Notes: generated from the letters alone by a model not told the origin. A stretch of 64,000 nucleotides of DNA from Pseudoalteromonas luteoviolacea DSM 6061 (GCF_001625655.1 NZ_AUYB01000136.1:62001-126000); one strand, 5' to 3'; positions 7,783-16,870 are shown, numbered from the stretch's first letter. Program-made: numbers and translations.

Positions 7783-8836
7783 GCGCTGGGCCTGTGCTTT
7801 CGCGAATTACCACTGAGGGGGTGAATGTCGTAATAATATCTTTGTCATGAGTTCGACTACCTCTTGTTTTTGAGAACAATAAGCGCGCGGCGTGCTCAGA
7901 TATAACACTGTTTGCCTGGTGAGCTGTGGTGAGTTTAGGCCATGTTTGTCTGGAGAAAGGTGAGTCCTCGAACCCTGAAATAGATAGCTGTTCTGGAATT
8001 GCAATATTCATTAGTCGCGAGGCAAACAAAGCACCAGCTGCGATTTCATCATTACCGCCCAATATGGCAGTGATCCCTGACTCGTTGTTATTTTTTAGTA
8101 ACGCTTTTGCACCTTCAACTCCGGATTCGAATGAATAAGTGCCTTCGTAAATGAGGCTTTCGTCGCAAGAAAGTTTGTTGTCCAGTAGTGCTTGCTTATA
8201 CCCAGATAAACGTTCCGTTGTTGATTTGTGCTCCGCATCCCCGCACGCGAAGGCGATAGTCTTATGGCCGAGGTTAATCAAATGCTCTGTAATTTCATAT
8301 GCAGCAGCATAGTCATCTACATAAATACAGTTATTGTGCTTAATAGTTTCTTTTGATTCTGTTTCAGAAGAAGAGTCACTATTTTGACCTGAAAGCAACC
8401 GAACATATGCAATCCCCAAATCATCGAGCATTTTTATAATATGCTTTTGTTCAGATAGCGGTGGTGTTAGCACCAGTCCAGCAAGCCTTGAGCGCTGTAT
8501 CATAGTGGCTATTTCTTGTTGCATATCAGGATCACTTGCCGAGCAGGGGTGTATTACTAGCTCGTAACCTTCTTCCTTACACCGAGAAAGAACACCGTTT
8601 TGCATATCGATAATGTAGTAGGCATTAGGATTGTCATAAACTAAGCCGATGGCAAATGAGGACGTACCAGCAAGGTTTCGAGCGGCAGTGTTAGGCTGGT
8701 AGTTAAGCTCTTTTACGGCTTGCATCACGATATCGTATGTTTTCTTTCTAACGGAAGGTTCTTTATTGATAACCCTCGATACTGTCTTCATTGAAACGCC
8801 TGCATGTTTAGCGACGTCATTGATGGTTACTTTCAT
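7775..8836 (-). CDS. LacI-family transcriptional regulator (NagR-like operator nearby)
   Basis: A protein of 353 residues. The N-terminal helix-turn-helix (TINDVAKHAGVSMKTVSRVIN, residues 3-23) and hinge (PNTAARNLAG, 50-59) are classic LacI/GalR. The rest is a periplasmic-binding-like sensor domain with GLVYDNPNAYY, GLVLTPPL and ISGFEDSPFSRQTWP. It is divergent from pgi. The three TGACAGCGTTGTCA sites in this window have the central CG and symmetry of LacI operators and resemble the published NagR consensus in Shewanella. The effector could be an amino-sugar or hexose derivative. Assigning these sites to this protein is an inference from proximity. Confidence 0.93.
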   Translation of the reverse strand: MKVTINDVAKHAGVSMKTVSRVINKEPSVRKKTYDIVMQAVKELNYQPNTAARNLAGTSSFAIGLVYDNPNAYYIIDMQNGVLSRCKEEGYELVIHPCSASDPDMQQEIATMIQRSRLAGLVLTPPLSEQKHIIKMLDDLGIAYVRLLSGQNSDSSSETESKETIKHNNCIYVDDYAAAYEITEHLINLGHKTIAFACGDAEHKSTTERLSGYKQALLDNKLSCDESLIYEGTYSFESGVEGAKALLKNNNESGITAILGGNDEIAAGALFASRLMNIAIPEQLSISGFEDSPFSRQTWPKLTTAHQANSVISEHAARLLFSKTRGSRTHDKDIITTFTPSVVIRESTGPAPK

Positions 8837-9123
8837 TTTTTTTCTTCTATGAAATCAAAAAGGCGTTCTGTATCGCCAAAATATGGGTAACTTTGGTTCA
8901 GCCTTTTAAAATAGCGGGCTTAACACTCGAAACGAATGACACGTTTAATAATCAAAACGCAATATAGTATATTTCGGCTTTTCAGGAAACGATCAAATTA
9001 GACTGATTAGTATTGAGTCGCAATTTTAACTTCAACTGAATATCTTGAAATTATTTTATGATACCGGTGTCAAAAAATAAAAAATCAGTTATTATAGGGA
9101 TAGTAAAATGAGAAACATGAAGT
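8837..9123. other. Intergenic region between the LacI regulator and the pgi promoter
   Basis: About 290 AT-rich bases with no convincing gene. The lacI-type gene must be transcribed leftward from here. I see no copy of the TGACAGCGTTGTCA operator near its own start, so autoregulation is not evident. No terminator-like hairpin was found. Confidence 0.5.
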
Positions 9124-9152
9124 TTGACAGCGTTGTCATTTTAACTTATGGT
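9124..9152 (+). promoter_or_regulatory. Predicted pgi promoter
   Basis: TTGACA (9124-9129) is a perfect -35 box. A 17-base spacer leads to TATGGT (9147-9152), four of six matches to a -10 box. The -35 overlaps the LacI-type operator at 9125-9138, so a bound repressor would block RNA polymerase. The pgi ATG follows at 9221. Confidence 0.7.
9125..9138 (+). promoter_or_regulatory. LacI-type operator, copy 1 (pgi)
   Basis: TGACAGCGTTGTCA, a near-perfect palindrome with the central CG typical of LacI-family sites. It is identical to two further copies before the TonB receptor gene, and fits the TGACARCGYTGTCA core I recall for Shewanella NagR. Confidence 0.8.
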
Positions 9153-9220
9153 TAACGCTCGATTATGTTTATGTGTGCAATCTAGGTATTTTGTACACGA
9201 TCATCGCTAGGGGAAAAATT

Positions 9221-10867
9221 ATGAATTGCCGTACATCGTTATCAAGTTGGCAAGCATTAACAACATCGTCAGAAAGATTAAAAAAGCAACATTTAAAAAC
9301 GCTTTTTGATAGCGACTCAGGACGTTTCGATAAATTTTCTAGACATATTCCTGGGGTTCTTTTTGACTTCTCCAAACAATTAATTGATGACTCTACATTT
9401 GAACAATTGGTTTCTCTAGCGAAGGAATCAGACCTAGCAGCTTGGCGAGACAAAATGTTTGCGGGTGAAAAGATCAATTTCACCGAAGACCGAGCTGTAT
9501 TGCACGTTGCGCTGAGAAATAGAGCTAATACGCCTATTTTAGTAGATGGCACAAACGTGACAGAGCAAGTTCAATCAGAACTTGAAAAAATGAAAGGCTT
9601 TTCTGAGCGAGTAAGAAGCGGTGAGTGGCAAGGTTACACTGGAAAATCAGTAAAAGACGTTGTAGCGATTGGTGTAGGTGGCTCTAACTTAGGGCCGCAA
9701 ATGGTCACAGAAGCATTGAGCGCTTATGCAGATAACACGTTAAACGTGCATTACGTTTCAAACGTTGATGGTGTGCAGCTTGCGCAAGTACTTAAAAAAG
9801 TTGAGGCAGAGACAACCTTGTTTGTTATCTCCTCTAAAACTTTTACCACTTCTGAGACAATGAATAATGCTCGCTCTTCAGTAAACTGGTTTTTAGAAAG
9901 CGCACAAGATAAAAGTGCCATTGCGAAACATTTCGTCGCGGTGAGTACAAATTTAGAGAAAACCCGCGAATTTGGTATTGCTGACGAAAATGTATTTACC
10001 ATGTGGGATTGGGTTGGCGGTCGATTCTCTCTTTGGAGTGCAATAGGATTACCAATCGCACTGTATCTAGGCTATGACAAATTTGTTGAAGTACTAGAGG
10101 GTGCCTTTGAAGTAGATGAACATTTCAAAACGGCTGAGTTTGAACAAAACGTACCGTTGATTATGGCATTACTGAGTGTTTGGAATACAAGTTTTCTGGG
10201 TCATACTTCTCAAGCAATTTTACCCTATGACCAAGCACTACATATGTTACCTGCATATTTACAGCAAGGTGAAATGGAAAGTAATGGTAAACACGTAACA
10301 TTTGATGGACAGACTGTACCCTACACGACTGTTCCAATCATTTGGGGTATGACAGGCATCAATGGTCAGCATGCTTTTTACCAATGCTTACATCAAGGTA
10401 ACGTTATAGTACCAGCTGACTTTATTGCTTCGGTGGAACCACAAGTTGCATTAGGTAAGCATCATGATGTGCTACTTTCTAACTTTTTAGCGCAAACTGA
10501 AGCTATGATGGCTGGTGTAAATGAAGAGCAAGTTCGTAACGATTTACAATCAAAAGGTAAGTCTGAAGAAGAAATAAACGAATTGGTAGCTCATAAAATA
10601 CATAAAGGCAATCGACCAACAACGTCTATTGTTTTAGACAAGGTAGATGCCAAAGCAGTTGGTCGACTGATCGCTATGTACGAGCATAAGATTTTTTGTC
10701 AGGGCATCATTTTAAGCGTTTGCTCATTTGACCAATGGGGCGTGGAACTTGGCAAAGGTTTGGCAAACAATATTGAAGCTGAACTTACCGAAGAAAATGT
10801 AGCTTACGAGCACGATAGCTCAACAGCTGGTTTAATTGCTTACTACAAGCAAAAAAGAAACAAATAA
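9221..10867 (+). CDS. pgi: Glucose-6-phosphate isomerase
   Basis: A protein of 548 residues, the usual length (E. coli 549). ATG 9221 is chosen because AGGGGA (9209-9214) is correctly spaced and the upstream in-frame start at 9173 would add 16 unrelated residues. Family motifs are GVGGSNLGPQM (around 151), SKTFTTSETM, the FSLWSAIGLP loop, QQGEMESNGK with the catalytic Glu, GINGQHAFYQ with the catalytic His, and FDQWGVELGK with the Lys near the end. It interconverts glucose-6-phosphate and fructose-6-phosphate. Here it heads a set with zwf and pgl, and its promoter carries a LacI-type operator. Confidence 0.98.
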   Translation: MNCRTSLSSWQALTTSSERLKKQHLKTLFDSDSGRFDKFSRHIPGVLFDFSKQLIDDSTFEQLVSLAKESDLAAWRDKMFAGEKINFTEDRAVLHVALRNRANTPILVDGTNVTEQVQSELEKMKGFSERVRSGEWQGYTGKSVKDVVAIGVGGSNLGPQMVTEALSAYADNTLNVHYVSNVDGVQLAQVLKKVEAETTLFVISSKTFTTSETMNNARSSVNWFLESAQDKSAIAKHFVAVSTNLEKTREFGIADENVFTMWDWVGGRFSLWSAIGLPIALYLGYDKFVEVLEGAFEVDEHFKTAEFEQNVPLIMALLSVWNTSFLGHTSQAILPYDQALHMLPAYLQQGEMESNGKHVTFDGQTVPYTTVPIIWGMTGINGQHAFYQCLHQGNVIVPADFIASVEPQVALGKHHDVLLSNFLAQTEAMMAGVNEEQVRNDLQSKGKSEEEINELVAHKIHKGNRPTTSIVLDKVDAKAVGRLIAMYEHKIFCQGIILSVCSFDQWGVELGKGLANNIEAELTEENVAYEHDSSTAGLIAYYKQKRNK

Positions 10868-11178
10868 TCGAGTTGTTTAAGAACAACTTGATGCGAAAAG
10901 AATACCTTTGAACGGGTAGCGCTGGAGTACTTAGGGCCTGTATTTTTGTGAGAGGAATTACAGAGCCCCTAAGACTCATTTTTGACTAATTAATTTGAAT
11001 ACAACTTACTTTATGTGCTTTTTTGCTCAACTCTAAGTAAGTAAAATAATCTGCGAACGAATTCAAACCTAAAAGAAGTAGAGTTTGGTCTATTCACCTT
11101 TGAACACCAAACGGTTTTGATTATCGCGCGTGTTCGCTACACAATATGATCGCGCGCCTAACCTTGTGAGATATAATT
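10868..11178. other. Intergenic region between pgi and zwf
   Basis: 311 bases with no gene. It holds the imperfect inverted repeat at 10930-10973. Just before zwf, two similar short stretches, ATTATCGCGCG and ATGATCGCGCG, occur about 25 bases apart. I found neither the TGACAGCGTTGTCA operator nor a clear HexR-type TGTAATTNAATTACA site here. Confidence 0.5.
10930..10973. repeat. Imperfect inverted repeat between pgi and zwf
   Basis: CTTAGGGCCTGTA (10930-10942) pairs with TACAGAGCCCCTAAG (10959-10973) with a small bulge, around a 16-base loop. There is no U tract. It may be a hairpin in the pgi 3' end or a decayed mobile-element end. Its origin is not established. Confidence 0.5.
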
Positions 11179-12651
11179 ATGCTTAATCCTTTTGATATCG
11201 TAATTTTTGGTGGGGGCGGCGACTTAGCGTTGAGAAAATTGTTGCCCGCAATGTATCGAGCATATCAAGAAGGCAACCTGCCTCAGGGTACTCGCATATT
11301 GCCGACAGTTCGAGAAGAAAGTAAAAAAAACGACTATGTTGACACGGCACATAAAGCACTTCAAGAGTACTTAAGCAACGGCGAATACAATCAAAAAGAT
11401 TGGAATGAGTTTGCTAAATTTTTAGTACCAGTTGTCGTAAACGTGACAGAAGCCGATGACAATTGGGATGTGTTAAGAGAAATTCTAGATTCTGACAATG
11501 AAGATAAATCTCGTGTGTTTTATCTATCTCTTCCTCCCGCTGTGTATGGCACTTGCTGCGAACTTCTTTCTAAAAAATCCCTCATCTCTAAAAATTCACG
11601 TGTTGTTGTTGAAAAGCCAATTGGTTATTGCGGTGAATCAGCAGAAGAAATTAACTCAAAGATTGCAGAATATTTTGAAGAAGACCAAATCTTCAGGATT
11701 GACCACTACTTAGGTAAAGAGACAGTTCAAAACTTAATGGCCCTGAGGTTTTCAAATGTATTATTTGAAAACTTGTGGGATGCAAAAACCATCGACAATA
11801 TCCAAATCAGTATTTCAGAAACTGTTGGCTTAGAGAGCAGAGCTGGCTTTTATGATAAAGCAGGGGCATTGCGTGACATGGTGCAAAACCATTTACTGCA
11901 GTTATTGTGTTTGGTTGCGATGGAATCTCCGCACAAGCTCAATGCGAACAGTATCCGCAATGAGAAGTTAAAAGTACTTGAAGCCCTTAGACCTTTGACT
12001 GAGAAGCTTGTTGATGAAAATGTTGTCAGGGGGCAGTACGTTCCAGGTGATTTAAATGGCAACTTAGTGCCAGGTTACTTGGAAGAGTTAGGCGAAGGTT
12101 CAAGTACAACAGAAACGTTTGTGGCGATCAGAGCACATATTGAAAACTGGCGTTGGTCAGGAGTGCCATTCTATTTGCGTACTGGTAAGCGAATGAAGCA
12201 GCGTTGCGCGGAAATCGTAGTTGAATACAAACCAGTATCTCATAATGTTTATGACGAGAAAGTTGGACCAATCTTACCAAATAGATTGATTATTAGACTT
12301 CAACCCGAAGAGAGCATCCAGCTGACACTAATGTCTAAACGACTAGATAACTTAGAAATGCAGCTTGAGCCGGTAACATTAAACATTGAGCTTAGCGAAA
12401 AATATAGCAATGGTTTCCACTCTGATGCGTATAAGCGTCTAATGTTGGATGCAGCGGCAAACAATCCATCGTTATTTATTCATCGTGACGAAGTAAGACA
12501 AGCTTGGAAATGGATTGACCCAATCATTGCGAGATGGCAAGAAAAAGGAACTCCAGCGCTTTACCGTGCAGGTTCATGGGGCCCAGAGTCTGCTGACGAA
12601 TTACTGGCAGAGAAAAACCATGCTTGGTTTAATGTAGGGGAGAAGAACTAA
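11179..12651 (+). CDS. zwf: Glucose-6-phosphate 1-dehydrogenase
   Basis: A protein of 490 residues, the normal bacterial length. The N-terminal NADP-binding motif is FGGGGDLALRKLLPAMY, with Gly-Gly in place of the commoner Ala-Ser. The active-site signature RIDHYLGKE lies at about residues 173-181. VEKPIGYC and RTGKRMKQRCAEIVVEYK are also family hallmarks. It makes 6-phosphogluconolactone and NADPH, feeding the oxidative pentose phosphate or Entner-Doudoroff route. The stop shares one base with the pgl start (TAATG), so the two are coupled. edd and eda, which often follow in this order, are not here. Confidence 0.98.
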   Translation: MLNPFDIVIFGGGGDLALRKLLPAMYRAYQEGNLPQGTRILPTVREESKKNDYVDTAHKALQEYLSNGEYNQKDWNEFAKFLVPVVVNVTEADDNWDVLREILDSDNEDKSRVFYLSLPPAVYGTCCELLSKKSLISKNSRVVVEKPIGYCGESAEEINSKIAEYFEEDQIFRIDHYLGKETVQNLMALRFSNVLFENLWDAKTIDNIQISISETVGLESRAGFYDKAGALRDMVQNHLLQLLCLVAMESPHKLNANSIRNEKLKVLEALRPLTEKLVDENVVRGQYVPGDLNGNLVPGYLEELGEGSSTTETFVAIRAHIENWRWSGVPFYLRTGKRMKQRCAEIVVEYKPVSHNVYDEKVGPILPNRLIIRLQPEESIQLTLMSKRLDNLEMQLEPVTLNIELSEKYSNGFHSDAYKRLMLDAAANNPSLFIHRDEVRQAWKWIDPIIARWQEKGTPALYRAGSWGPESADELLAEKNHAWFNVGEKN

Positions 12652-13361
12652 TGGCACTTTTAAATGAAAAGTTTTTCGACTCTAAAGACGAGATGACGGA
12701 ACATTTAGCGTCTTTACTTGAAGATACATTGAACGCTGCACTTAACAAAGATGGCCAAGCGAGTATGCTTGTGTCTGGTGGTTCATCGCCAGCTCCTGCA
12801 TATAAGCGTTTATCGAACCTAAATTTAGACTGGAATAAAGTCACGGTTGCTATGGTTGATGAAAGGTGGGTAGAGCCTACTCATGAAAAATCAAATGAAG
12901 CATTCATTAACTCAACGTTATTACAAAACAATGCGCTCAATGCTAATTTTGTGACGATGAAGAATATCGCAGAGTCTGCAATGCAAGGGCAAGATGCAGT
13001 TGAAAGCAAGTATCAATCGTTGAAACAGCCATTCGATGTGACTATTTTAGGCATGGGCCCTGATGGTCATACTGCTTCACTGTTTCCAAATGCAGATGGG
13101 TTGGAATCAGCATTAGAAACAGAACAGTTAGTTTGTGCTATTAATGCAATTCAAAGTGAAGTAACTGGCAGTATTACAGAAAGAATGAGCTTGTCTTTGG
13201 CTGGTATCGCAAATACTCAACATGCAATTCTACTCATTAGTGGTGATGCCAAACGTAAAATTTACGAAGAAGCTAAAAAGCCTGGCTCTGAACTAGATAT
13301 TCCACTGCGAGCAGTTTTGGGGTTATCTGATTTAAATCTAAGCGTATTTTGGTGTCCGTAA
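12651..13361 (+). CDS. pgl: 6-phosphogluconolactonase (DevB type)
   Basis: A protein of 236 residues. It contains LVSGGSSPAPAYKRLS, the VDERWVEPTHEKSNEAFI active-site region (around residues 70-87) and GMGPDGHTASLFPN (about 134-147), all diagnostic of the DevB/Pgl family. It hydrolyses 6-phosphogluconolactone from Zwf. It overlaps zwf by one base and is followed by a strong terminator that ends the pgi/zwf region. Confidence 0.97.
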   Translation: MALLNEKFFDSKDEMTEHLASLLEDTLNAALNKDGQASMLVSGGSSPAPAYKRLSNLNLDWNKVTVAMVDERWVEPTHEKSNEAFINSTLLQNNALNANFVTMKNIAESAMQGQDAVESKYQSLKQPFDVTILGMGPDGHTASLFPNADGLESALETEQLVCAINAIQSEVTGSITERMSLSLAGIANTQHAILLISGDAKRKIYEEAKKPGSELDIPLRAVLGLSDLNLSVFWCP

Positions 13362-13374
13362 TTCGTTAGGTTGG

Positions 13375-13402
13375 AAAAAGCACACGAATAGTGTGCTTTT
13401 TT
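13375..13402 (+). terminator. Rho-independent terminator after pgl
   Basis: AAAAAGCACAC (13375-13385), loop GAATA, GTGTGCTTTTT (13391-13401), and one more T. An 11-bp perfect stem including the A/T tract. Confidence 0.92.
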
Positions 13403-13758
13403 ACCCTACAGCCCTCACAACCATTCTCAGCAAGAACATTTCACTCTAAAGTCAAAATCAAATTCAAGTTGCTATCAGCCTTATCTTCGTTTATTCAAAG
13501 CTCGCCCCAAATGGTTTTATTCCGAATTTGAAAGGTTTATTCGCACTTTACTACATACTTTATTATTAATAGTTATAAAGAAAGTTTCGTGAAGGAGAGG
13601 GCTGTTTTTGTTGATTATTGAAAATTTGCTAATTCACAAAGGCCTGCTCTTGGATAACTAACTAATTTTAAAGTTACTTATCTGTTATTTATTAATAATG
13701 CTGCAAGTATTGTGAAAGAGTAGCTTTTACTAGACATGAGTAAGCAAATGAACTAAAA

Positions 13759-13772
13759 TGACAGCGTTGTCA
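13759..13772 (+). promoter_or_regulatory. LacI-type operator, copy 2 (TonB receptor, distal)
   Basis: TGACAGCGTTGTCA, flanked by AA and TT to give the 18-mer AATGACAGCGTTGTCATT, which matches the NagR consensus AATGACARCGYTGTCATT as I recall it. Identical in its core to the pgi operator. Confidence 0.82.
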
Positions 13773-14077
13773 TTGAGAATGTTTATCACCTTGAACAGCT
13801 TCTGCCCAGGCTAACATTAGGTAAACTCTTCAAAAAGCTGCATTAAAATTACGCAGTTCTTAAATTAGATACAAAAAAATTGTATCAATCACCTCATAAA
13901 CTACAGATTTATACATTTACTGTGGTATATTAATACTCGTTTGTAACAAAATATCTCCAAATTAAGAATAATCCCTTATTTTTTAATGCGTTAGCTGTTG
14001 AAATGAAAAATTTTAATGTGTTAAGGCAAAAAACATGTAGCGATTATGTAATTTTGGGTGTATGGTTTGTTATTAGA

Positions 14078-14091
14078 TGACAGCGTTGTCA
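14078..14091 (+). promoter_or_regulatory. LacI-type operator, copy 3 (TonB receptor, proximal)
   Basis: TGACAGCGTTGTCA with symmetric flanks GA and TC, 56 bases before the GTG start of the TonB receptor. At this position it should overlap the promoter or early leader and act by repression. Confidence 0.82.
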
Positions 14092-14146
14092 TCATCACTG
14101 GGCAGAAGTGATTTAAAAACCAACAAAATGATTCAAGGGGAATCCT

Positions 14147-16870
14147 GTGTTAGCTAATAATTTTAAGAAAAGTTTACTAGCTGCAAACATTGGTCTTGCG
14201 TTAACCGCAGGCGTATCTGGTGTAGCAGTTGCTGAAACCGGCAGTCAAGTTAAAGAAGACGTAGAAGTCATTGAAGTTCGTGGTATTCGCCGCTCTTTAG
14301 AAGCCGCGATTAACACTAAACGTTTCGCAACATCTGTTGTAGATGCAGTTTCTGCAGAAGATGTAGGTAAATTTCCTGATAGTGATGTAGGTGAAGCACT
14401 TGGCCGTATCTCTGGTGTTTCTGTAGGTCGTCAGTTTGGCCAAGGCCAACAAGTTTCGATCCGTGGTGCGTCAGCACAATTAACCCGCACACTTTTAAAT
14501 GGTCACTCAGTTGCTTCTACAAACTGGTACGATCAACAAGCAATCGACCGTAGCTTCAACTACTCACTTATGCCTTCTGAAATGGTTGGCGGTATTGATG
14601 TATACAAATCATCACAAGCAGACCTTCCAGAAGGTGGTGTTGGTGGTGTTATCATCGTTAAAACACGTAAGCCACTTGACCTAGAAGCTAACACTGTATT
14701 CGGCAGTGTAAAAATGGACCACGGTTCAGTTTCTGAAGAGTGGGATCCTGAAGTTTCTGGCTTATATAGCTGGAAAAATGACAACGAGAATTTTGGTGCA
14801 TTAGTTGCGCTTTCTCGTAAAGACACAGAATACCAACGTCGTGGTACAGAAACAATCCTTGCTTGGGGTGGTGCAGTAGCGCCAACAGTATTTAAGCAAG
14901 AGCGTGAGCGTACGGCGGCTAACTTAGCACTTCAGTATGCACCTACTGATGAGCTAGAATTCGGTCTAAACTATACATATTTAGATCTACAAGCTGATAA
15001 CATCAACTCTTCACTTTTCCTATTCTCACAAGGTGCAGATGCTGCGCGTTGGATCCCTTACGGTGACCGTTATACAAACGGTGGTGTAGATGAAGCGCCA
15101 GTTGATGGCCCTCTAGGTAATATGCCTGAGTGTCAAGCAACTAACGCGACAGGCGATTGTGTAAAGGCAACTCTTGACGCAAACGCTGGCGGTAGCTGGG
15201 GTCAAACTTGGGTTCGTGATGCAGAAATGAACTCTAAAACTTTAGAGATCAATGGTAGCTACACAACTGACGATTATGTTATTGATGGCCGTATCGGTAC
15301 GACTAAATCAGAAGGTGGTACAAACTTTACTGCTGCACAGCGTAACGGTATTGGTGTAGCGAGTGACTTTGCTGGTGTGTATGACGCTACTGGTAAAATC
15401 TACACTGTTGATACAGCTGTTAAATCATGGACTCGTGACGATTTCGTTGGTGACCTAGATTTACCAGGCTGGTCTATTCGTAGTCAGCCTAACACAGACG
15501 AAGAAGATTTTGTTCAAGGTAACATCAAGTTCTTCGTGGACCTTGGTCCTATTACATCGATCAAAACTGGTTTCTCATACGCAGATCACTTCGTAGAAGA
15601 GAAAACTTTCCAGCCTAACCCACGTGTTGCGGCAACAGACGTAATTTCTGGTGACCCAACTAAGCTATATAAAGATAGCCAGTTAGAGCTTGCACAAGGC
15701 TTCATGTTCCCAGAAGCTGATTACGGTGCACTATTAGCTCGTGCTAAAAGTGGTCTTGGTGAGTGGGAGCTTCTACGTTCTGGTTACGGCACTGTAGAAG
15801 AAGAAAACTTCGCTGCATACGTAATGGCTGAGTTCTCTGCTGAAGGTATCCGTGGTAACTTTGGTCTACGTTATATCAAGACTGATGCTGAGTCAGACTT
15901 CTTTGCTGTAGACTTTGAAGGTATCAAAAAAGGTCTATATGCAGAAGGTGGTGCACTAGCTGGTTATCAAGCTTATGAAACAGTACTAAGCACTGAAAAA
16001 GCAAGCTACAACGATGTATTGCCAAGTGTTAACGTTGTATTTGACCTAACTGATGACTTAATTTTACGTACATCAGCATCACAAGTGGTAGCACGTCCTA
16101 ACTATGCAAACATGTTTGCTAGACAGTCACAAGACGGCTATAACGATGATATTGAGAACAACGAAGTACTAACTAAGGGTTCTCCAGGTCTACTACCTTT
16201 CAAAGCAACTCAGGCTGACTTGAGCTTAGAATGGTACTATGACAGCAGTGCATTACTATCATTCACTTACTTTATTAAAGATATCTCTAGCTTCACAACT
16301 GCGGCTCTTACGCCTGATCAGCAGTTAGGTATTGTTGACAACTTTGGCAATGATAACTGGACTCTAAGTACACAGCAAAACTCTACTGGTGGTAAAATCG
16401 AAGGTTTCGAAATCCAGTGGCAGAACTCGTTTGACAGTGGTTTTGGTTACGTAGCTAACTATACGTTTGTTGACGCGAAAGCTGATGCAAGCAACTACGC
16501 TGACCTAGTTTCACAATTCTCGGATTCTTCTGAGCACACTGTAAACTTAGTAGGTTACTATGAAGCTGAAGACTACACTGTTCGTCTTGCGTATAACTGG
16601 CGTTCAGAGTACATGATTCGTGAAGGTGCTAAATTCTACGGTAACCGTATGCACGATGATTATGGTACGCTTGACTTATCAGCAACTTACACGCTTACAG
16701 ATAATATCGGCTTCACATTCGAAGTTGTTAATATCCTTGAAGAAGACAGCATTCAGCTAGGTGCAGCTCCAACAGAATCTTCTGTTAAGAATGAGCTTAA
16801 AAACAACTACCCAGCTTGGTCTTTCGAAGGCGAGCGTCGTATTAAAGCGGGCGTAAACTTCCGTTTCTAA
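14147..16870 (+). CDS. TonB-dependent outer-membrane receptor (Xanthomonas/Caulobacter type)
   Basis: A protein of 907 residues from GTG 14147 with AAGGGGA five bases upstream. Residues 1-29 form a signal peptide ending VAVA. A short TonB-box-like EVIEVRG segment precedes the plug domain (about 55-175; FPDSDVGEALGRISGVSV, SIRGASAQLTRTLLNG), then a large beta-barrel ending in Phe (GVNFRF), as BAM substrates do. This fits the TIGR01782 TonB-Xanth-Caul subfamily, often linked to carbohydrate uptake. Codon use suggests high expression. Two LacI-type operators lie upstream, and halogenase homologues follow after a terminator. The ligand is not known. Confidence 0.95.
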   Translation: MLANNFKKSLLAANIGLALTAGVSGVAVAETGSQVKEDVEVIEVRGIRRSLEAAINTKRFATSVVDAVSAEDVGKFPDSDVGEALGRISGVSVGRQFGQGQQVSIRGASAQLTRTLLNGHSVASTNWYDQQAIDRSFNYSLMPSEMVGGIDVYKSSQADLPEGGVGGVIIVKTRKPLDLEANTVFGSVKMDHGSVSEEWDPEVSGLYSWKNDNENFGALVALSRKDTEYQRRGTETILAWGGAVAPTVFKQERERTAANLALQYAPTDELEFGLNYTYLDLQADNINSSLFLFSQGADAARWIPYGDRYTNGGVDEAPVDGPLGNMPECQATNATGDCVKATLDANAGGSWGQTWVRDAEMNSKTLEINGSYTTDDYVIDGRIGTTKSEGGTNFTAAQRNGIGVASDFAGVYDATGKIYTVDTAVKSWTRDDFVGDLDLPGWSIRSQPNTDEEDFVQGNIKFFVDLGPITSIKTGFSYADHFVEEKTFQPNPRVAATDVISGDPTKLYKDSQLELAQGFMFPEADYGALLARAKSGLGEWELLRSGYGTVEEENFAAYVMAEFSAEGIRGNFGLRYIKTDAESDFFAVDFEGIKKGLYAEGGALAGYQAYETVLSTEKASYNDVLPSVNVVFDLTDDLILRTSASQVVARPNYANMFARQSQDGYNDDIENNEVLTKGSPGLLPFKATQADLSLEWYYDSSALLSFTYFIKDISSFTTAALTPDQQLGIVDNFGNDNWTLSTQQNSTGGKIEGFEIQWQNSFDSGFGYVANYTFVDAKADASNYADLVSQFSDSSEHTVNLVGYYEAEDYTVRLAYNWRSEYMIREGAKFYGNRMHDDYGTLDLSATYTLTDNIGFTFEVVNILEEDSIQLGAAPTESSVKNELKNNYPAWSFEGERRIKAGVNFRF

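Larger units (their letters stand above)
13403..14134 (+). promoter_or_regulatory. Long regulatory region upstream of the TonB receptor
   Basis: About 730 AT-rich bases without a supported gene. It carries two perfect copies of the LacI-type operator, 319 bases apart. That spacing would permit repressor looping, but the sequence cannot show that it happens. I could not place a convincing -35/-10 pair. A long 5' untranslated leader or a small RNA is possible. Confidence 0.6.

Noticed and set aside
11041..11178. HexR-type operator before zwf
   Set aside because: No match to TGTAATTNAATTACA could be found by eye; the motif may lie in a variant form I would miss.
12629..12844. Minus-strand open frame over the zwf-pgl junction
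   Set aside because: Shadow of two certain genes.
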